Position numbers and translations under genes: made by a program. Of a DNA stretch of 64,000 nt, positions 1-9,960 are shown piece after piece. Location of the stretch: contig CM114273.1 in the NCBI GenBank assembly GCA_050084515.1, forward strand, positions 31,434,001-31,498,000, written 5' to 3'. Under the pieces are notes generated by a model that had not been told where the DNA came from, searched no databases, and saw nothing but the letters and a program-made list of their open reading frames with translations. Positions within the stretch are counted from its first letter, which is position 1. Each line of letters opens with the position of its first letter. This DNA is from Blasia pusilla (lineage: Eukaryota > Marchantiophyta > Marchantiopsida > Blasiales).

Positions 1-473
1 CTTGTAGTCACCATCTTTGCAACAGGGCTAAATATTTCCTTATAATCGATACCATATTGTTATGCATAGTCCTTAGCCACCAATCTCGCTTTATATCTGT
101 TAATTGTACAATCTTGATTGCGCTTGATTTTGTAAACCCATTTGCAACCAATAGCTTCCTTACTGAAAGGTATATCAACTAGCTCCCATGTCCGTTGATG
201 TCTTAATGCAGCAAGCTCTTCCTCCATAGCTTCAATCCATTCGACTTTACTTACAACTTCTTCAAAATAACTCAGCTCCTGTTCTTGAAGGGTATTCATC
301 ATATATGCATGATGTGTCGCAAGGAAAACTTCATTTATGAATCTATGAATTGGATGTGTAACTCTTCTTGATCTACGAAGTTGTTGTTCACAGGTAGATG
401 CCTCTGACACCTGACGCGAGCTCTGAATAGTGTCAAGAGAATGAATACGTACTCTTCCCGTCCATGGACTCAC
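1..473 (-). pseudogene. copia reverse transcriptase, N-terminal part
   Basis: The minus-strand frame from 473 contains the linker and start of the RVT_2 domain: a WIEAMEEELAAL-type segment, then CKWVYKIK and YKARLVAKDYA. A TAA stop near 60 interrupts the frame. Beyond it the same frame continues to the window edge with QYGIDYKEIFSPVAKM, which is diagnostic of copia reverse transcriptase. The catalytic YVDD region would lie outside the window. Confidence 0.88.
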
Positions 474-614
474 AAATTTAACTGATGAATCTAAGACCTT
501 TTCTAATCTTGCACTAGTACTTGGGGAAGTTCAAGACAATGTCTGTTGGTTTACACTCATATTTTTCCCCTCAACAGACGAGTTTAGAGATGGAATAGGC
601 TCAGATGGAGTATA

Positions 615-1469
615 TCATGACTTTAGCTCATCAAAGACAACATCCCGATTAATAATAAGCTGCCTAGAGGATGGAATGTAGCACTTATACCCCTTAGTTC
701 CATCAGCATAGCCAATGAAGATACATCTTTCAGACTTGGGATCTAATTTGTGACGTCTCTTAGAAGGAACATGAGCATAACAAATATAACCAAATACTTT
801 CAAGAAGGAAAAAATCGGGTTTACTTCCTGTGAAGACTTCAAATGGAGTTTTATCATGAACTCTTGCTGTTGGAGTTCGGTTGATTGAGAAGATCGCACA
901 TGCTATAGCCTCTGCCCAATACACGTTAGGCACGTTCTTCTCATTCAGCATAGCTGGTGCCGCTTCAACAATATATCAATTCTTCCTCTCAGCCACTCCA
1001 TCTTGTTGTGGAGTGTAACGGCAAGTCACTTGACGTTGGATGCCATTCTGATGTAAATAGTCATCAAACTCTGTTGAAAGATACTCTCCTCCTCCATCAC
1101 AACTAATTTCAGAATGTATTCTCCAGTCTGCTTCTCTACTAGAACTCTGAATGTTTGGAACATTGAGAATACCTCTGGCTTGGCTTGCAAAAAGTATATC
1201 CATATATATCTAGAGAAGTCATCAATAAATGAAACAAAGTAATGATAACCACTTAGGCTTTGTTGTGATATTGTCCACACATAATTGTGGATCAGTTCCA
1301 ATATCCTAAATGCTCTTCTACCTTGCTTTGGAAAAGGAAATCTATCTTGTTTTCCAAATTGGCAAGCAGGACATACCTCTAACGTAGCAGGACTCGCTAA
1401 TTTAGGGAGTCCTATTACTATATTAGATGATGAAAGACTCTGTAATCTTTGAAGATTCATATGTTGCAC
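615..1469 (-). pseudogene. copia GAG-pre-integrase and integrase, frameshifted
   Basis: Three overlapping minus-strand frames together cover a copia integrase. The frame from 1469 holds the GAG-pre-integrase part (MNLQRLQSL) and a zinc-binding remnant (CPACQFGKQ). The integrase core follows (YFVSFIDDFSRYIWIYFL), with the second catalytic segment near 1200-976 (CDGGGEYLSTEFDDYL, TPQQDGVAERKN). The C-terminal part lies at 951-615 (WAEAIACAIFSINRTP, RCIFIGYADGTKGYKCY). Frame changes near 1200, 960 and 830 show it is non-functional. Confidence 0.88.
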
Positions 1470-2119
1470 CTCCTTTTGTTACTATATGGCCTCATGACCT
1501 GTGACAAGCCCCCATAGTTCTTGACCCATGATAAATTTTTTCATGCGAAACTTCCAAACATTGTTATTCTGCTTATGTAACTTTTCGTCTGTGATTGTTG
1601 TTGAGGAATACTCCATAACGAACGATTTCACTCACAAAAATGTAATTTCAAGCTTTCTACTGCTCCAATTGAAGCACATACCACTCCTATATAGAAATTG
1701 ACTTGAATTTTCCAAAATTGATCAACTGTATGAAAGAACTAGTCGAAATTGGCCTGTAGAGAGCAAATTGCATAACTTTTCTTCACTAATTGCACTTTCC
1801 TACACTGAAATTGCTACTGTAGGAGCTCAGAAATTTCAGAATCAAGCAATTTTGGGTGCGTTGGAAAGCTCTCAACAAGTTCTACAAGATGGCTAGTACA
1901 AGTTTCAAAGTCATTCTAGTCGCCACGGTCCCAGATGGCTAAATTGACCCGGAAAGCCTTAAAAAATGCCTCCAAAGTTTTATCACCATCAAAGCTCCAC
2001 ATGAAATCTGCAGCCATTGAGCTCTGAATAAAACTTCCTTCTCCCAAACTGAATTTTTTCCTTCTCTTGCCTCTCTTCTCTCCTCAAACACCAAGAATTT
2101 CAAGTGATGTTCTCTTATC

Positions 2120-2131
2120 GCTCTGATATCA
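2120..2131 (-). other. retroelement primer-binding site, initiator-tRNA-Met type
   Basis: On the minus strand the LTR ends in ...CTACA at 2132 and is followed directly by TGATATCAGAGC. This differs by one base from the usual copia primer-binding site TGGTATCAGAGC, complementary to the 3' end of initiator tRNA-Met. The position fits the orientation of the neighbouring integrase and RT remains. Confidence 0.75.
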
Positions 2132-2530
2132 TGTAGAAAAAATTGCTAAACAAGCATTATTGGTGGAAAACGGCTCTCACACACATACCACCATGGAGAA
2201 CAAAATTTTCAATAAGAGAATGAGAAGAGTCTGGTGCCTTTCTCAATTATATAGTGTATGTTCAAGCAATCATAACCCTAATCTTAACCATAGTCTCGAG
2301 TTAGACTAATTATGATTAATTAACCCTAGTTAAGATAATCGTGCTAAACTAATAAACCAAGATTAAGCTTCCCTACTTCGTGTGAGTACCAAATGTAGCA
2401 GTTCAGGTATTTCATGAGCTTGACTATAACTCAATCTTCAATAACTTTGAGCACCAAACCGCGTCTCAAGGGCATGACATGGAACAGGAATTTGGCATTG
2501 GAACTCGAAACCCAAACCTGATCGAAGGGA
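2132..2530 (-). repeat. 5' LTR of the copia element (outer end not resolved)
   Basis: Sequence immediately outside the primer-binding site on the minus strand is expected to be the 5' LTR, and it ends with CA as LTRs do. Its distal end is not defined because the partner LTR is outside the window. The end coordinate is an estimate from a change in sequence character. From about 2530 to 2930 I see no further coding signal. Confidence 0.45.
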
Positions 2531-2934
2531 GTGTACTTTTTACGCCACACTTGGATTCCGACCTGTGATTTATTTTGTGTGAGTCTTGGTTAGGGACTCA
2601 TTGGATGTCCATTGGATAGTTGGAACCGCCAGGCGCAAAATGACGTTTGAGGTTCCTGAATCGACCATAAAGTCTCTCTCAAGTCTTTTGAGACTTGCTT
2701 GTGTTGTAAACCGCGAAACTAGGAAAGTTGAGCTTGATGAGAGACGGAGACGAGAACTCATAAAGTTAACCCGCTGATTGATCCAGACCTGACTAACCAA
2801 AGCGCGTGTAGCGTTGAGAGTGTGACCCACCGAACACACGCTTATGCAAAAACAAAGATTTAACATTCAAGGAGAGTAGGCGCACGAGAGCTACGATGTT
2901 GTGACTTAAAAGCCTCACTATACATTATCTCTTG

Positions 2935-3400
2935 GTGGGTGATGAATTGTGTCATACTCGCTCCTCCCAATGATATATAATGCAGAATGGACATCGCTCT
3001 ACCTCAGCTCGAGTGAGGCCAATACCCCTAAAAAATGCTTTCCCCAACATCAAAGTTGTGCACTCGAATCCAACAAGACACGTTGGGGACAAGAAACTCT
3101 ACCACCAAGACTTACCAAATGAAAGATATCACGGATATCCTTTTTTTTCGAACAGTACCACTATGGGCAAAACCATGGCGCATTGTATAGCACGTTTGAC
3201 TAGTAACTCCGCCACTCTAGTAGGTGCAGCCTGCCATGAACCAACGTTGGGCGTCCCAAGTATTGGATCCAAAAGAAAGTCTACTAACTCCTCTATAATG
3301 ACATTGGACAATGAGGTAGATGTCATATGTTTTAGAAATAGATCAGTGAGATGTAGTAGAGCGCCTTTGCAAGTAGTGGAGGACAGGCTCACGAGGTCGA
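2935..3400 (-). pseudogene. inverted fragment of the methyltransferase-type retroelement (gag end and retropepsin start)
   Basis: On the minus strand about 3080-2940 reads LMLGKAFFRGIGLTRAEV followed by a CPFCI segment. This closely matches PLMLGKAVFRGLGLTRANM and FPFRI of the plus-strand retropepsin frame near 6815-6890. Upstream (3392-3129) is a helical frame in the place of the gag C-terminus. It is a second, shorter copy in opposite orientation, broken by stops and frameshifts. Confidence 0.6.
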
Positions 3401-3639
3401 GGATGACTTGCTGAGGCGCCGAGAAACCTGAGAGAGCAAGTTTCCCTTTCGTTTCGGCTCAATTGGAGCCATATTGAGGAACTTACTATGTTGGGTAAGT
3501 ACCATTTTGAGTATATGGTCTACTTTATATTTTGGGAAGTGGCCCTTGACCTCCTACATCGATTCCAGATCCAAGGAGGTGACTTGGGAGCATAGATTAC
3601 CATGGAGAGAGGTTGGGAGAGGAGAGGGGTATACTTAAA

Positions 3640-3800
3640 GGAGAGAGAGCTTGAGAGCTCATTCTCTCTTCGTTGAACCTCTTGGCACGAGGCGACGGAG
3701 TTATGGTTCCTTGCCTTCTGAGTGTAACCTAAGCCTCTCATTAGGAGAGTGGGTTTGGTTTGACATTGAGAGTAACATATAAGAGTAAACACATGTGAGA
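3640..3800. repeat. dispersed repeat, probable LTR-derived segment, related to 51165-51192
   Basis: The stretch AGGAGAGTGGGTTTGG (about 3743-3758), with its flanks (CTCATT before, TTTGAC after), recurs almost unchanged at 51170-51191. Around it are GA-rich runs and direct repeats typical of an LTR or leader. No coding potential is seen between 3400 and 5500 apart from chance frames. Confidence 0.4.
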
Positions 3801-4189
3801 GCTTAGGTGTTGTGAGAGAGATTTGACTTTATTTTACAAAGAGAGAATGAGAGGGCGAGAGCTTCAATGGAGGAGCTCGCTGGTTACTTGCTGTTGGTGC
3901 AAGTTGGGGACGGTGTTCCCCATTAAGCGGCTCATGGGAGTGCTCACTGGAGCAAGCACTACTTGTTTTACTATTTTCCATTGCCATTTTTTGTGTGGAA
4001 GAGTGGCGCACGGAAGCGCTTCCCAAATTTCTTTAGAGATGAAGTTTGGGGGCGGATTTCCCCATTCAAGTGATCTCAAAGCTATGCATGATGTGAAAGA
4101 AATAGTGCAAAACTATGAGTTGTGAGCAAAAAATTATGGTTGATCTTGAAAAATTGCCATTGCTATGCGATCTTTAGGGTAAAATTGTT

Positions 4190-4800
4190 CAAACCCTAAA
4201 CTAGCCGCCACGTCGACAGCGACCGTCAATGGTCCATCATCAACGGTCCACCGTCACTATCAACGATCCAATGTCACCATCCATTGTCAACCGTCGACCT
4301 TGGCCGCCGCCTAGCGCCGCTTAGAGCTCTGTTCGGCGGTTGTCCGCTGTTGGTTGCCATTGCCGCCATTATGGACTGGACGGTCTTCCGCGACGACTGT
4401 TGATTCTCTTACTTGAGCCGCTACCACCTACTTTGTTATGTCCGCCGCCATCATCGCAGTTTCGTCATCAACCAGTGATGGCATGTGACCTTGGGTTGAT
4501 GGTGTTTGAGTTTTCATTTCATTTTGCTATTTGGTGATTGGTAGCCGCTCGACGATGATGGAGTAGCGTGCCGTGATGCTCGTAGCCGCAAAGCGCCGCT
4601 GATTGCTGCGTCGTGCCGCTTGTAGCCGCACCGCACCGTCTCGACCACAGAGCCGCTCCTTCACTAAGGTGTAGAGCAAATGTATTGTTGATTGAGGAGG
4701 GTATGCCGTGGAGTGCTGTATCCCATTATCGAGTGTCGTGCCATTTTGTAGCCGTTCTGTGCCGCCAGTGCCGCATTGTATCGTTGGATCGCATCAGATA
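4190..4800 (+). repeat. GC-rich leader with short imperfect repeats
   Basis: The stretch 4200-4300 repeats variants of ACGGTCCA/CCGTCA, and 4300-4790 repeats GCCGC and TGTAGCCGC many times. It stands out in base composition from both sides. It lies upstream of the gag-like frame, so it may be the untranslated leader of the plus-strand retroelement; that role is inferred from position only. Confidence 0.35.
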
Positions 4801-5506
4801 ATGAGGAGATTTGAGCATTGTCAGTACCAGAGGGATACGACTTGCTGATTGAAGGATTTTGTCTTCACGACCAAGTTGGGGTCAAGATTTGCAGTTGCTA
4901 AGGAGCGATCCATAATTATTTAGGTTATCCATTCTGGTCATTTACTTGTATGTGTTAGGGAATTTTGGGTATTGGGTAGTTATTAAAGATATTGGGTTTC
5001 GTGCAAATGCTAAGAGCATCGTTGATATATGGGTTTATGAAACATAGACCTGTGTGGGGTGTCCAGAGTTGAGGGTATGTGTTGTTCATAAGATGATTGG
5101 ACAGTAGTTGATTTGCCATACCACAGCGCTTGTTGTCGCACAACACACTTCTCAGTGAGAGAGTGTAAATTGAGTGCCCCATGTTAGCTTGAGTGATTGA
5201 GTAATTACTCGCGAGGTTGAGAGTGATTGTGTCAGAGGAGAACAAGGGTCATTTTGGGACTTTGAGAGGCGAGGTGGTGGATCCGAGAGTAGCTCTAGAG
5301 GTTTTATGCGGAGTGGCGCGAGGTTTCGAGGGTCTCCACGTGAGGGACCGCCTAGACCTCCTTCTGTGTCATCTTCAAACGAGGGGGAGAGTATAGAGGA
5401 GTGTGTTAGTGCATCACGGCACACAATTAGTGGTCCTACCGCTTGGGAGTACGAGATGGACGACTGGGGTAGAGGACCGCGTAGGTTTCGGGTGCCATAG
5501 GCACTA

Positions 5507-5886
5507 TAGAGTTACACGACTTCATTGCAAAGTTTAGGAGTTGGTGTGACTTATAGCGGGCTAGGAATTCTAGAGAGTTCAACCCATTTACAACATGGAA
5601 TGATATGTTCCACCTCCCAGAGGGGGCACACATGGACGATTACCATGAGTTCTCCCACAAATATGCCTAGGAGATTGAGGCACGACGACTCTAGTATGAC
5701 CCACACTATGTGTCATGGACAGAGCCATTCCCAGATGAGGAGGAGGAGGAGTCAAGAGAGGCGACTTCCTCTTCCGCGAGTGATGTGTTAAGAGGGGTGA
5801 CTCGCACTCGAGCAGTTGCACCGTCTAGTCGGGTCCGTCCCAAGTTCGAGGCCGAGGTTATCGAGTCATGGTACGCAATGCTTGAC
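5507..5886 (+). pseudogene. gag-like frame of the plus-strand retroelement
   Basis: One frame runs from about 5511 to the TGA at 5884-5886. It reads LHDFIAKFRSWCDL, then FNPFTTWNDMF and YHEFSHKYA, an acidic run (PDEEEEESREA) and a Ser/Arg-rich stretch. Three TAG stops interrupt it (near 5546, 5667 and 5692), each one C-to-T change from CAG or CGA-like codons. Helical, charged character and position before a protease fit a gag capsid remnant. No zinc knuckle was found. Confidence 0.45.
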
Positions 5887-6499
5887 TGAACCCTGTGGAC
5901 ACGGGTGTGGGAGGGGGTGCTTCTTATGAACACCTCACCCACATTGAGAGATGTTTTTAGGACCGTTGAGAACATTGAGCGCAACATGGCGGAGGAGAGC
6001 GCAACCACCATGAGTTTTGGGCCAGAGCAGCTACAAGTATCTGCACCGTGGATTTTGAGAGAGGATTGTGGCACCATGAGCACATGGAGCTTATCGAGAG
6101 CTTGTGCCACAGAGACCCGCGCCATCATATACATCGCAACAATAGGAGCAACCACAATGTATTATTTATTGGGCATGTGGTGGAGCCCATCACTAGTGCG
6201 ATTGCACCCGTCACAGTCATAGACGTGTGCCTTAGCATGGAGGAGGAGATGGTGCTGCACCAGGAGGTTATCAGTGTGACTATTGTTAGAGGTACGATCA
6301 TACACGCACAAGGTGTTTCAGCTTCCATCATGAGTTACGTCTAGACCGGGGACTAGAGAGGACACTAGAGCAAGTAGGTGGTCTAGGTGGGCCTAGAGGT
6401 CGTGCACCAGGTGGTCCCATTGGGGGATGAGGAGCTCGAGTTGCCCAAGGGGGTGGTGGAGTTGCCGGTGGAGGAGGTAGAGTTCCACCACCTAGACAC

Positions 6500-6722
6500 G
6501 TTGAGGGAGACTTCGGGCGTGAGGCTAGGATGGCTGCTCATATACAACAGCTACAGCAGTAGATTGCGGCTATGGCACTGAGGTTACCCGATGCCGAATT
6601 GGTGGCATCGACGTCATATGGAGCAGCCAGAGATATGGAGGATCGTGGTTGGATGTGCAGGGTTGCCCAGATGGAGGCCGTCGCAATTGTTACTCGTGGA
6701 TCAATCGCAGAGTTGGATCCAT
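6500..6722 (+). pseudogene. gag C-terminal / pre-protease segment
   Basis: A frame reads EARMAAHIQQLQQ, a TAG stop, then IAAMALRLPDAELVAS and MEDRGWMCRVAQMEAVAIV before a stop at about 6722. The heptad-like Gln/Leu/Ala pattern suggests a short coiled coil, and it directly precedes the protease. It is disrupted like its neighbours. Between 5890 and 6500 several chance frames overlap and no domain is recognised. Confidence 0.4.
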
Positions 6723-6793
6723 AGTTAGGGAAGCCAGGAAACAAACCATGCTTCGTTAGTCTAGCAGGTAGAGTTTTTAGTCCGCAGCGTGTC

Positions 6794-7573
6794 TTGTTGG
6801 ATTCAAGAGCGCAACCCCTGATGTTGGGGAAAGCGGTATTTAGAGGATTGGGCTTAACAAGAGCTAATATGGAGCATTTCCCTTTCCGGATATACGCATC
6901 CTTGGGTAGAGCAAGTACCACAAAATATATCATCAAACAGGAGGTTGTGATGAGGATTCGCCTGGGACATCCTACAGATGAGTCTGTGGTGCGAGCCAAG
7001 GCGATAGTGACCAATGCAGAGTCCTATGACGTCTTGGTTGGTGGAGAAGTATTGAACCTGATGGGGTTTTCCTTACATTACCAGGAGGAGTCAGCATCCT
7101 TCAAACTAGGATGGCAATCAGGTGATGGATGCCTTAGCTCATTACCCATGCGATTCATCAATGGAGTGATCGAACGATGGCCACGAGAGATGGCGACCTT
7201 AGCAGCATTTAGCAGTGCCATCACTTGGCCTAGTGATTTGATTGAGGGACATGTCCATGTAGAGGACACTCCCGTTTGTGATATTTCCATGGAGACGAGT
7301 GTCATGATAGCCGCATCATTTCGTGGAGGAGAGGTGCCGCTTTGGGGCTCGATTGAGGAGCTTCGACGCTTAGCCACTAAGCGTGTGCACACTGCGTGGA
7401 GCAAGAAGTTTGCACAAGAGCGTGAGCCAGAAGGACCCGAGGTAGCCAAGAGTGCTACTATGACCCCTTTGGACACCACTTCGATTGTCTGGTGCATCCC
7501 AAAGGACGGTATTTGCGTGTTGGATCTCTTTGGAGGGATCAACACTGGTTTAGTTGTTGTTTTGCAGGCATGA
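6794..7573 (+). pseudogene. retropepsin fused in frame to the start of a C5-cytosine methyltransferase
   Basis: The 260-codon frame starts with LDSRAQPLMLGKA. The aspartic-protease signature normally has Gly where Arg stands here, so the catalytic loop is probably dead. The retropepsin flap and second-lobe region follow (VTNAESYDVLVGGEVLNLMG). Near the end, about 7516-7560, the same frame reads VLDLFGGINTGLVVVLQA. This matches methyltransferase motif I, the S-adenosylmethionine-binding DLFxGxGxG loop. The frame ends at a TGA at 7571-7573, where a C-to-T change would explain the stop. No genuine start was sought, because in an intact element this would be an internal part of a polyprotein. Confidence 0.7.
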
Positions 7574-8352
7574 GTACGGGTGCAACAATACTTGTATGTG
7601 GAGATTGATGATGTTGTGAGGCGCGCTTCACTTTACCTTGTGGCACAATTACGCCTCTATTTTCCCAACTAGTTGTCTGCGTCTGCTGTCTAGGTATACA
7701 AGAGTTCCCTATCGAGGGATATTTCATTGCTAGGGCGTAGGACTTGGAGTGGGTAGGGACCACAGACTTGGTTATTTGTGGTTGGTTGTGTCTGGGCCAG
7801 TCGAGTGTTGGACGGGATAGCGGATGAGCTGAATCTCGATCCATGCTATTTTGGGAGATGATACGGATCTTGCAACACTTGTAGGAGCATCAGTCTCGTT
7901 CTCTTCCATACATTCTAGAGAATGTGCTGATTTTGGGCGATTCGAGGTCCCGGGTGGTGACGAGTGCATATTAGATGCACGCATGGATCGGCCCGAGAAT
8001 GTCGTCGGATGCGACGAGTGCAAGTTCACGAGCATATCACCCCCATCTTTGGTGGACCAACTTGGTGCCACGTGAGGTTTTGCGGAGGGCATATGCCAGA
8101 GTAGAGCGCCCCTCCGATTTTTTGGTGGATTCTATTATGGATCCAGGTCGTCGATCACAAGCAGTGAGGCACAATGATTGACTCTCGTTGATTGTGGTCA
8201 ACAGGATTGGCATGCCACGAGCAGCCTTTCCCACATTGGTGAGTTTTCTTGCTTCCTATGCATTCAAGGAGGCCGGGCCTAGCTTGGTTTGAGATGACCA
8301 AGTATAGAGGTTGGTGGAGCCCAATGCCAATGAGCGAGAGCGAGCAATGGGG
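7574..8352 (+). pseudogene. C5-cytosine methyltransferase domain, decayed (motif IV to C-terminal motif)
   Basis: After the TGA the frame continues with QQYLYVEIDDVVRRASLYLV, the acidic motif II region. It then passes TAG stops near 7672 and 7693 and shifts frame. About 7765-7810 reads DLVICGWLCLGQSSVG, the motif IV region. The catalytic Cys is present, but the usual Pro before it is Leu and the following Gln is Leu. About 8054-8350 holds the C-terminal half: WTNLVPREVLRRAYARVERP, DPGRRSQAV, MPRAAFPTLVSF, and finally VEPNANERERAMG, corresponding to the RELTxRExxRLQGF-type motif. No target-recognition domain could be delimited. Confidence 0.65.
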
Positions 8353-8860
8353 GGCTGGTATTCTGCGAGGAGAGAGGAAGAGAGGAGAGTCTCTCTTTAA
8401 AAAAAAAGGGTCAAATCTACCTCCTCTCTTCCAATTTTTTTAACATATTTGAATTTTTTTTTTGCTTTCAAATTCATGAAATCTTTAGAAGAGAGTAGGT
8501 AGTGGTCCACGTTTGGGCCTAAAGAAACCTCCTTTTTGTAGAAGGCGAAAAACTAGTAGACATCATAAGACCACTACAAACATTTTCCCATCACTCTCCA
8601 TGTGAGCCTAAGTTTTTTCACATTGCCTGTCTCAATCTACAGTAAGCTGTGCCTAGGGCTTTTTTTTTTGGAGGACCATTGGCAAATAATGTGACCAGAA
8701 GTAGCAATCCCATCTCAATGAAAGGTTCAAATGAAGACCAACTTTGTGAACACAAGAGACGATAATTGAACCAAAAGATTGTTAGCTGTCTGGAGTAAAG
8801 AGGAAATAATGTCCCTTCATTCAGATCCTAAATCTAAGAAACCGAGAAGCTGCACCCCTC
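8353..8860. other. noncoding spacer after the truncated retroelement
   Basis: A purine-rich stretch (8365-8400), an A-run and a T-rich stretch follow the abrupt end of the methyltransferase frame. This could be a polypurine tract or LTR remnant, but no matching LTR was found. Nothing coding is seen. Confidence 0.3.
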
Positions 8861-8861
8861 C

Positions 8862-8921
8862 CAATCCGTCGGAATTTTACAGATTGCAACTCTTGCAACC
8901 CGTCGGGATCAGATGGCTTGC
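8862..8921. repeat. palindromic motif family, block 1 (two copies)
   Basis: Copies at 8862-8887 (degenerate) and 8895-8921. The family consensus has left arm GCAACCCGTCGG and right arm CCGACGGGTTGC around a 3-nt centre, giving a hairpin of up to 12 bp. The 8895 copy keeps the left arm exactly and has a diverged right arm. A right half-copy (ACGGGTTGC) lies at about 9083-9091. Confidence 0.7.
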
Positions 8922-9000
8922 ACCCCTTGCAAGAAAGTTGACCATAACAAAGGAAAGATTTTGAGAAGTGATTCCATTCCACCATGCATCCACGAAGATC

Positions 9001-9960
9001 CAACTGGTTGGGAATCCAGCACGTCTTAGAGAAGAAAAGAAACCTACGACTGTTTTGACAATACAAGGGGAACGACCCAAAACGGGTTGCAAAATAAACA
9101 TTCTGAGTAGAAAGACGAAAACAATCGACAAGTCCAAAAAAAATATTCAACAAAATTTTACAAACACAATTATCGTTTGAAAAAAATCTTTTCCTTTATT
9201 ACGTCCGAAGGAAGCTCGGAAATGTACATTTTATCTAGTCTATGATTTCTTCAGCCTCGTCATCTACAAATTTACTCATAACTCTCCTAGGTTCCTGTAC
9301 ACAAGGAATGTCACGGGATACAAGTGGCTCCTCTGGCTGATTGTAGATAGGGATCGAAAATGGTGGCGAATTCGAGAGCCTTGGCATCCCCTAGGTTCAT
9401 CATAACTGTCCCATGTAACCAGATTTGAGTCCCACCGCCTTCCCTCGGCAGTAAATCTTATACGCTCTGCAAGGTGACACCCATCCAATATCAATACGTG
9501 CTCCGTCCTTGGAGACACCATCATATCCTCAGCCAGGTAGTAGGAATCCAACACGTTTTAGAGAAGAGAGGAAGCCTAAGACTTGTTTGACGAAACTAGG
9601 GGAAGGTGCCAAAGTGAAGAAGCCCGCCAGAATGCCTGTAAAGTTGGACTAACAGGGAAAGAGTCCGATCACTCATGCAACCAACCTATCGGAATCCGAC
9701 AGGTTGCCTAGAAGTGGTTGAAAAGGTACAGTGGTCAAAAAGTGAACACTGCAACCCGTGGCAATCCGACGGGTTGCAATATGAACTGTCGGAATACATA
9801 GAAGATCACAATTGACAAGAACAAAAAATATATTCAACAAACTTTTACAAACACCATCATCGTTTGAGAAAATCTTGTCCTTTATAACATCCGAAGGATT
9901 CTTGGAACTGTACATTTGATCTCTTCTATGAATTCTTATGCCTCGTCATCAAATAAATCC
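9001..9960. repeat. diverged direct duplication (9001-9260 and 9540-9960)
   Basis: The two stretches share a series of matching blocks in the same order. These are a GGAATCCA.CACGT segment followed by TTAGAGAAGA; a block with TATTCAACAAA.TTTTACAAACAC and ATCGTTTGA; CCTTTAT.AC.TCCGAAGGA; and GCCTCGTCATC. Spacing differs because the second copy carries two palindromes (9682-9777) inside it. On the minus strand both end in an acidic DDEA-type tail followed by a stop, so they look like duplicated 3' ends of the gene-like unit to the right. Confidence 0.6.
9682..9777. repeat. palindromic motif family, block 2 (two copies plus a half-copy)
   Basis: Copies at 9682-9707 and 9751-9777, starts 69 bp apart, and a left half-copy at 9785-9797. 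In the first copy the CCC/GGG step of the stem is changed on both arms (CCT on the left, AGG on the right), a change that keeps base pairing. The other arm position (A for G) is not compensated. Confidence 0.75.

Larger units (their letters stand above)
1..2131 (-). mobile_element. Ty1/copia retrotransposon, 5' part of internal region, decayed and cut by the window edge
   Basis: Reading on the minus strand from 2131 down to 1, the order is primer-binding site, short gag-like remnant, GAG-pre-integrase and integrase, then the start of reverse transcriptase. This integrase-before-RT order defines Ty1/copia. The reading frame is broken by frameshifts and stops, so the copy is dead. Between about 1500 and 2110 only fragments of a gag-like frame remain (for example around 1900-2040), so much of gag appears deleted. 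The RT, RNase H and 3' LTR lie left of the window, so target-site duplications cannot be checked. Confidence 0.88.
5500..8352 (+). mobile_element. decayed retroelement with gag, retropepsin and C5-cytosine DNA methyltransferase domains
   Basis: Plus-strand fragments occur in the order gag-like, retropepsin, cytosine methyltransferase. The element stops abruptly at about 8352, just after the C-terminal methyltransferase motif, with no reverse transcriptase or integrase following. The retropepsin and methyltransferase motif I share one frame (6794-7573), so the fusion is in the sequence itself. Retroelements that captured DNMT genes are known from charophyte algae, dinoflagellates and some animals. 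I infer membership of such a group from domain order. The copy is inactive: several in-frame TAG/TGA stops, at least one frameshift and truncation. Confidence 0.65.

Noticed and set aside
8353-8450. 3' LTR of the methyltransferase-type element
   Set aside because: No matching 5' LTR could be found upstream and no clear TG...CA ends are visible.
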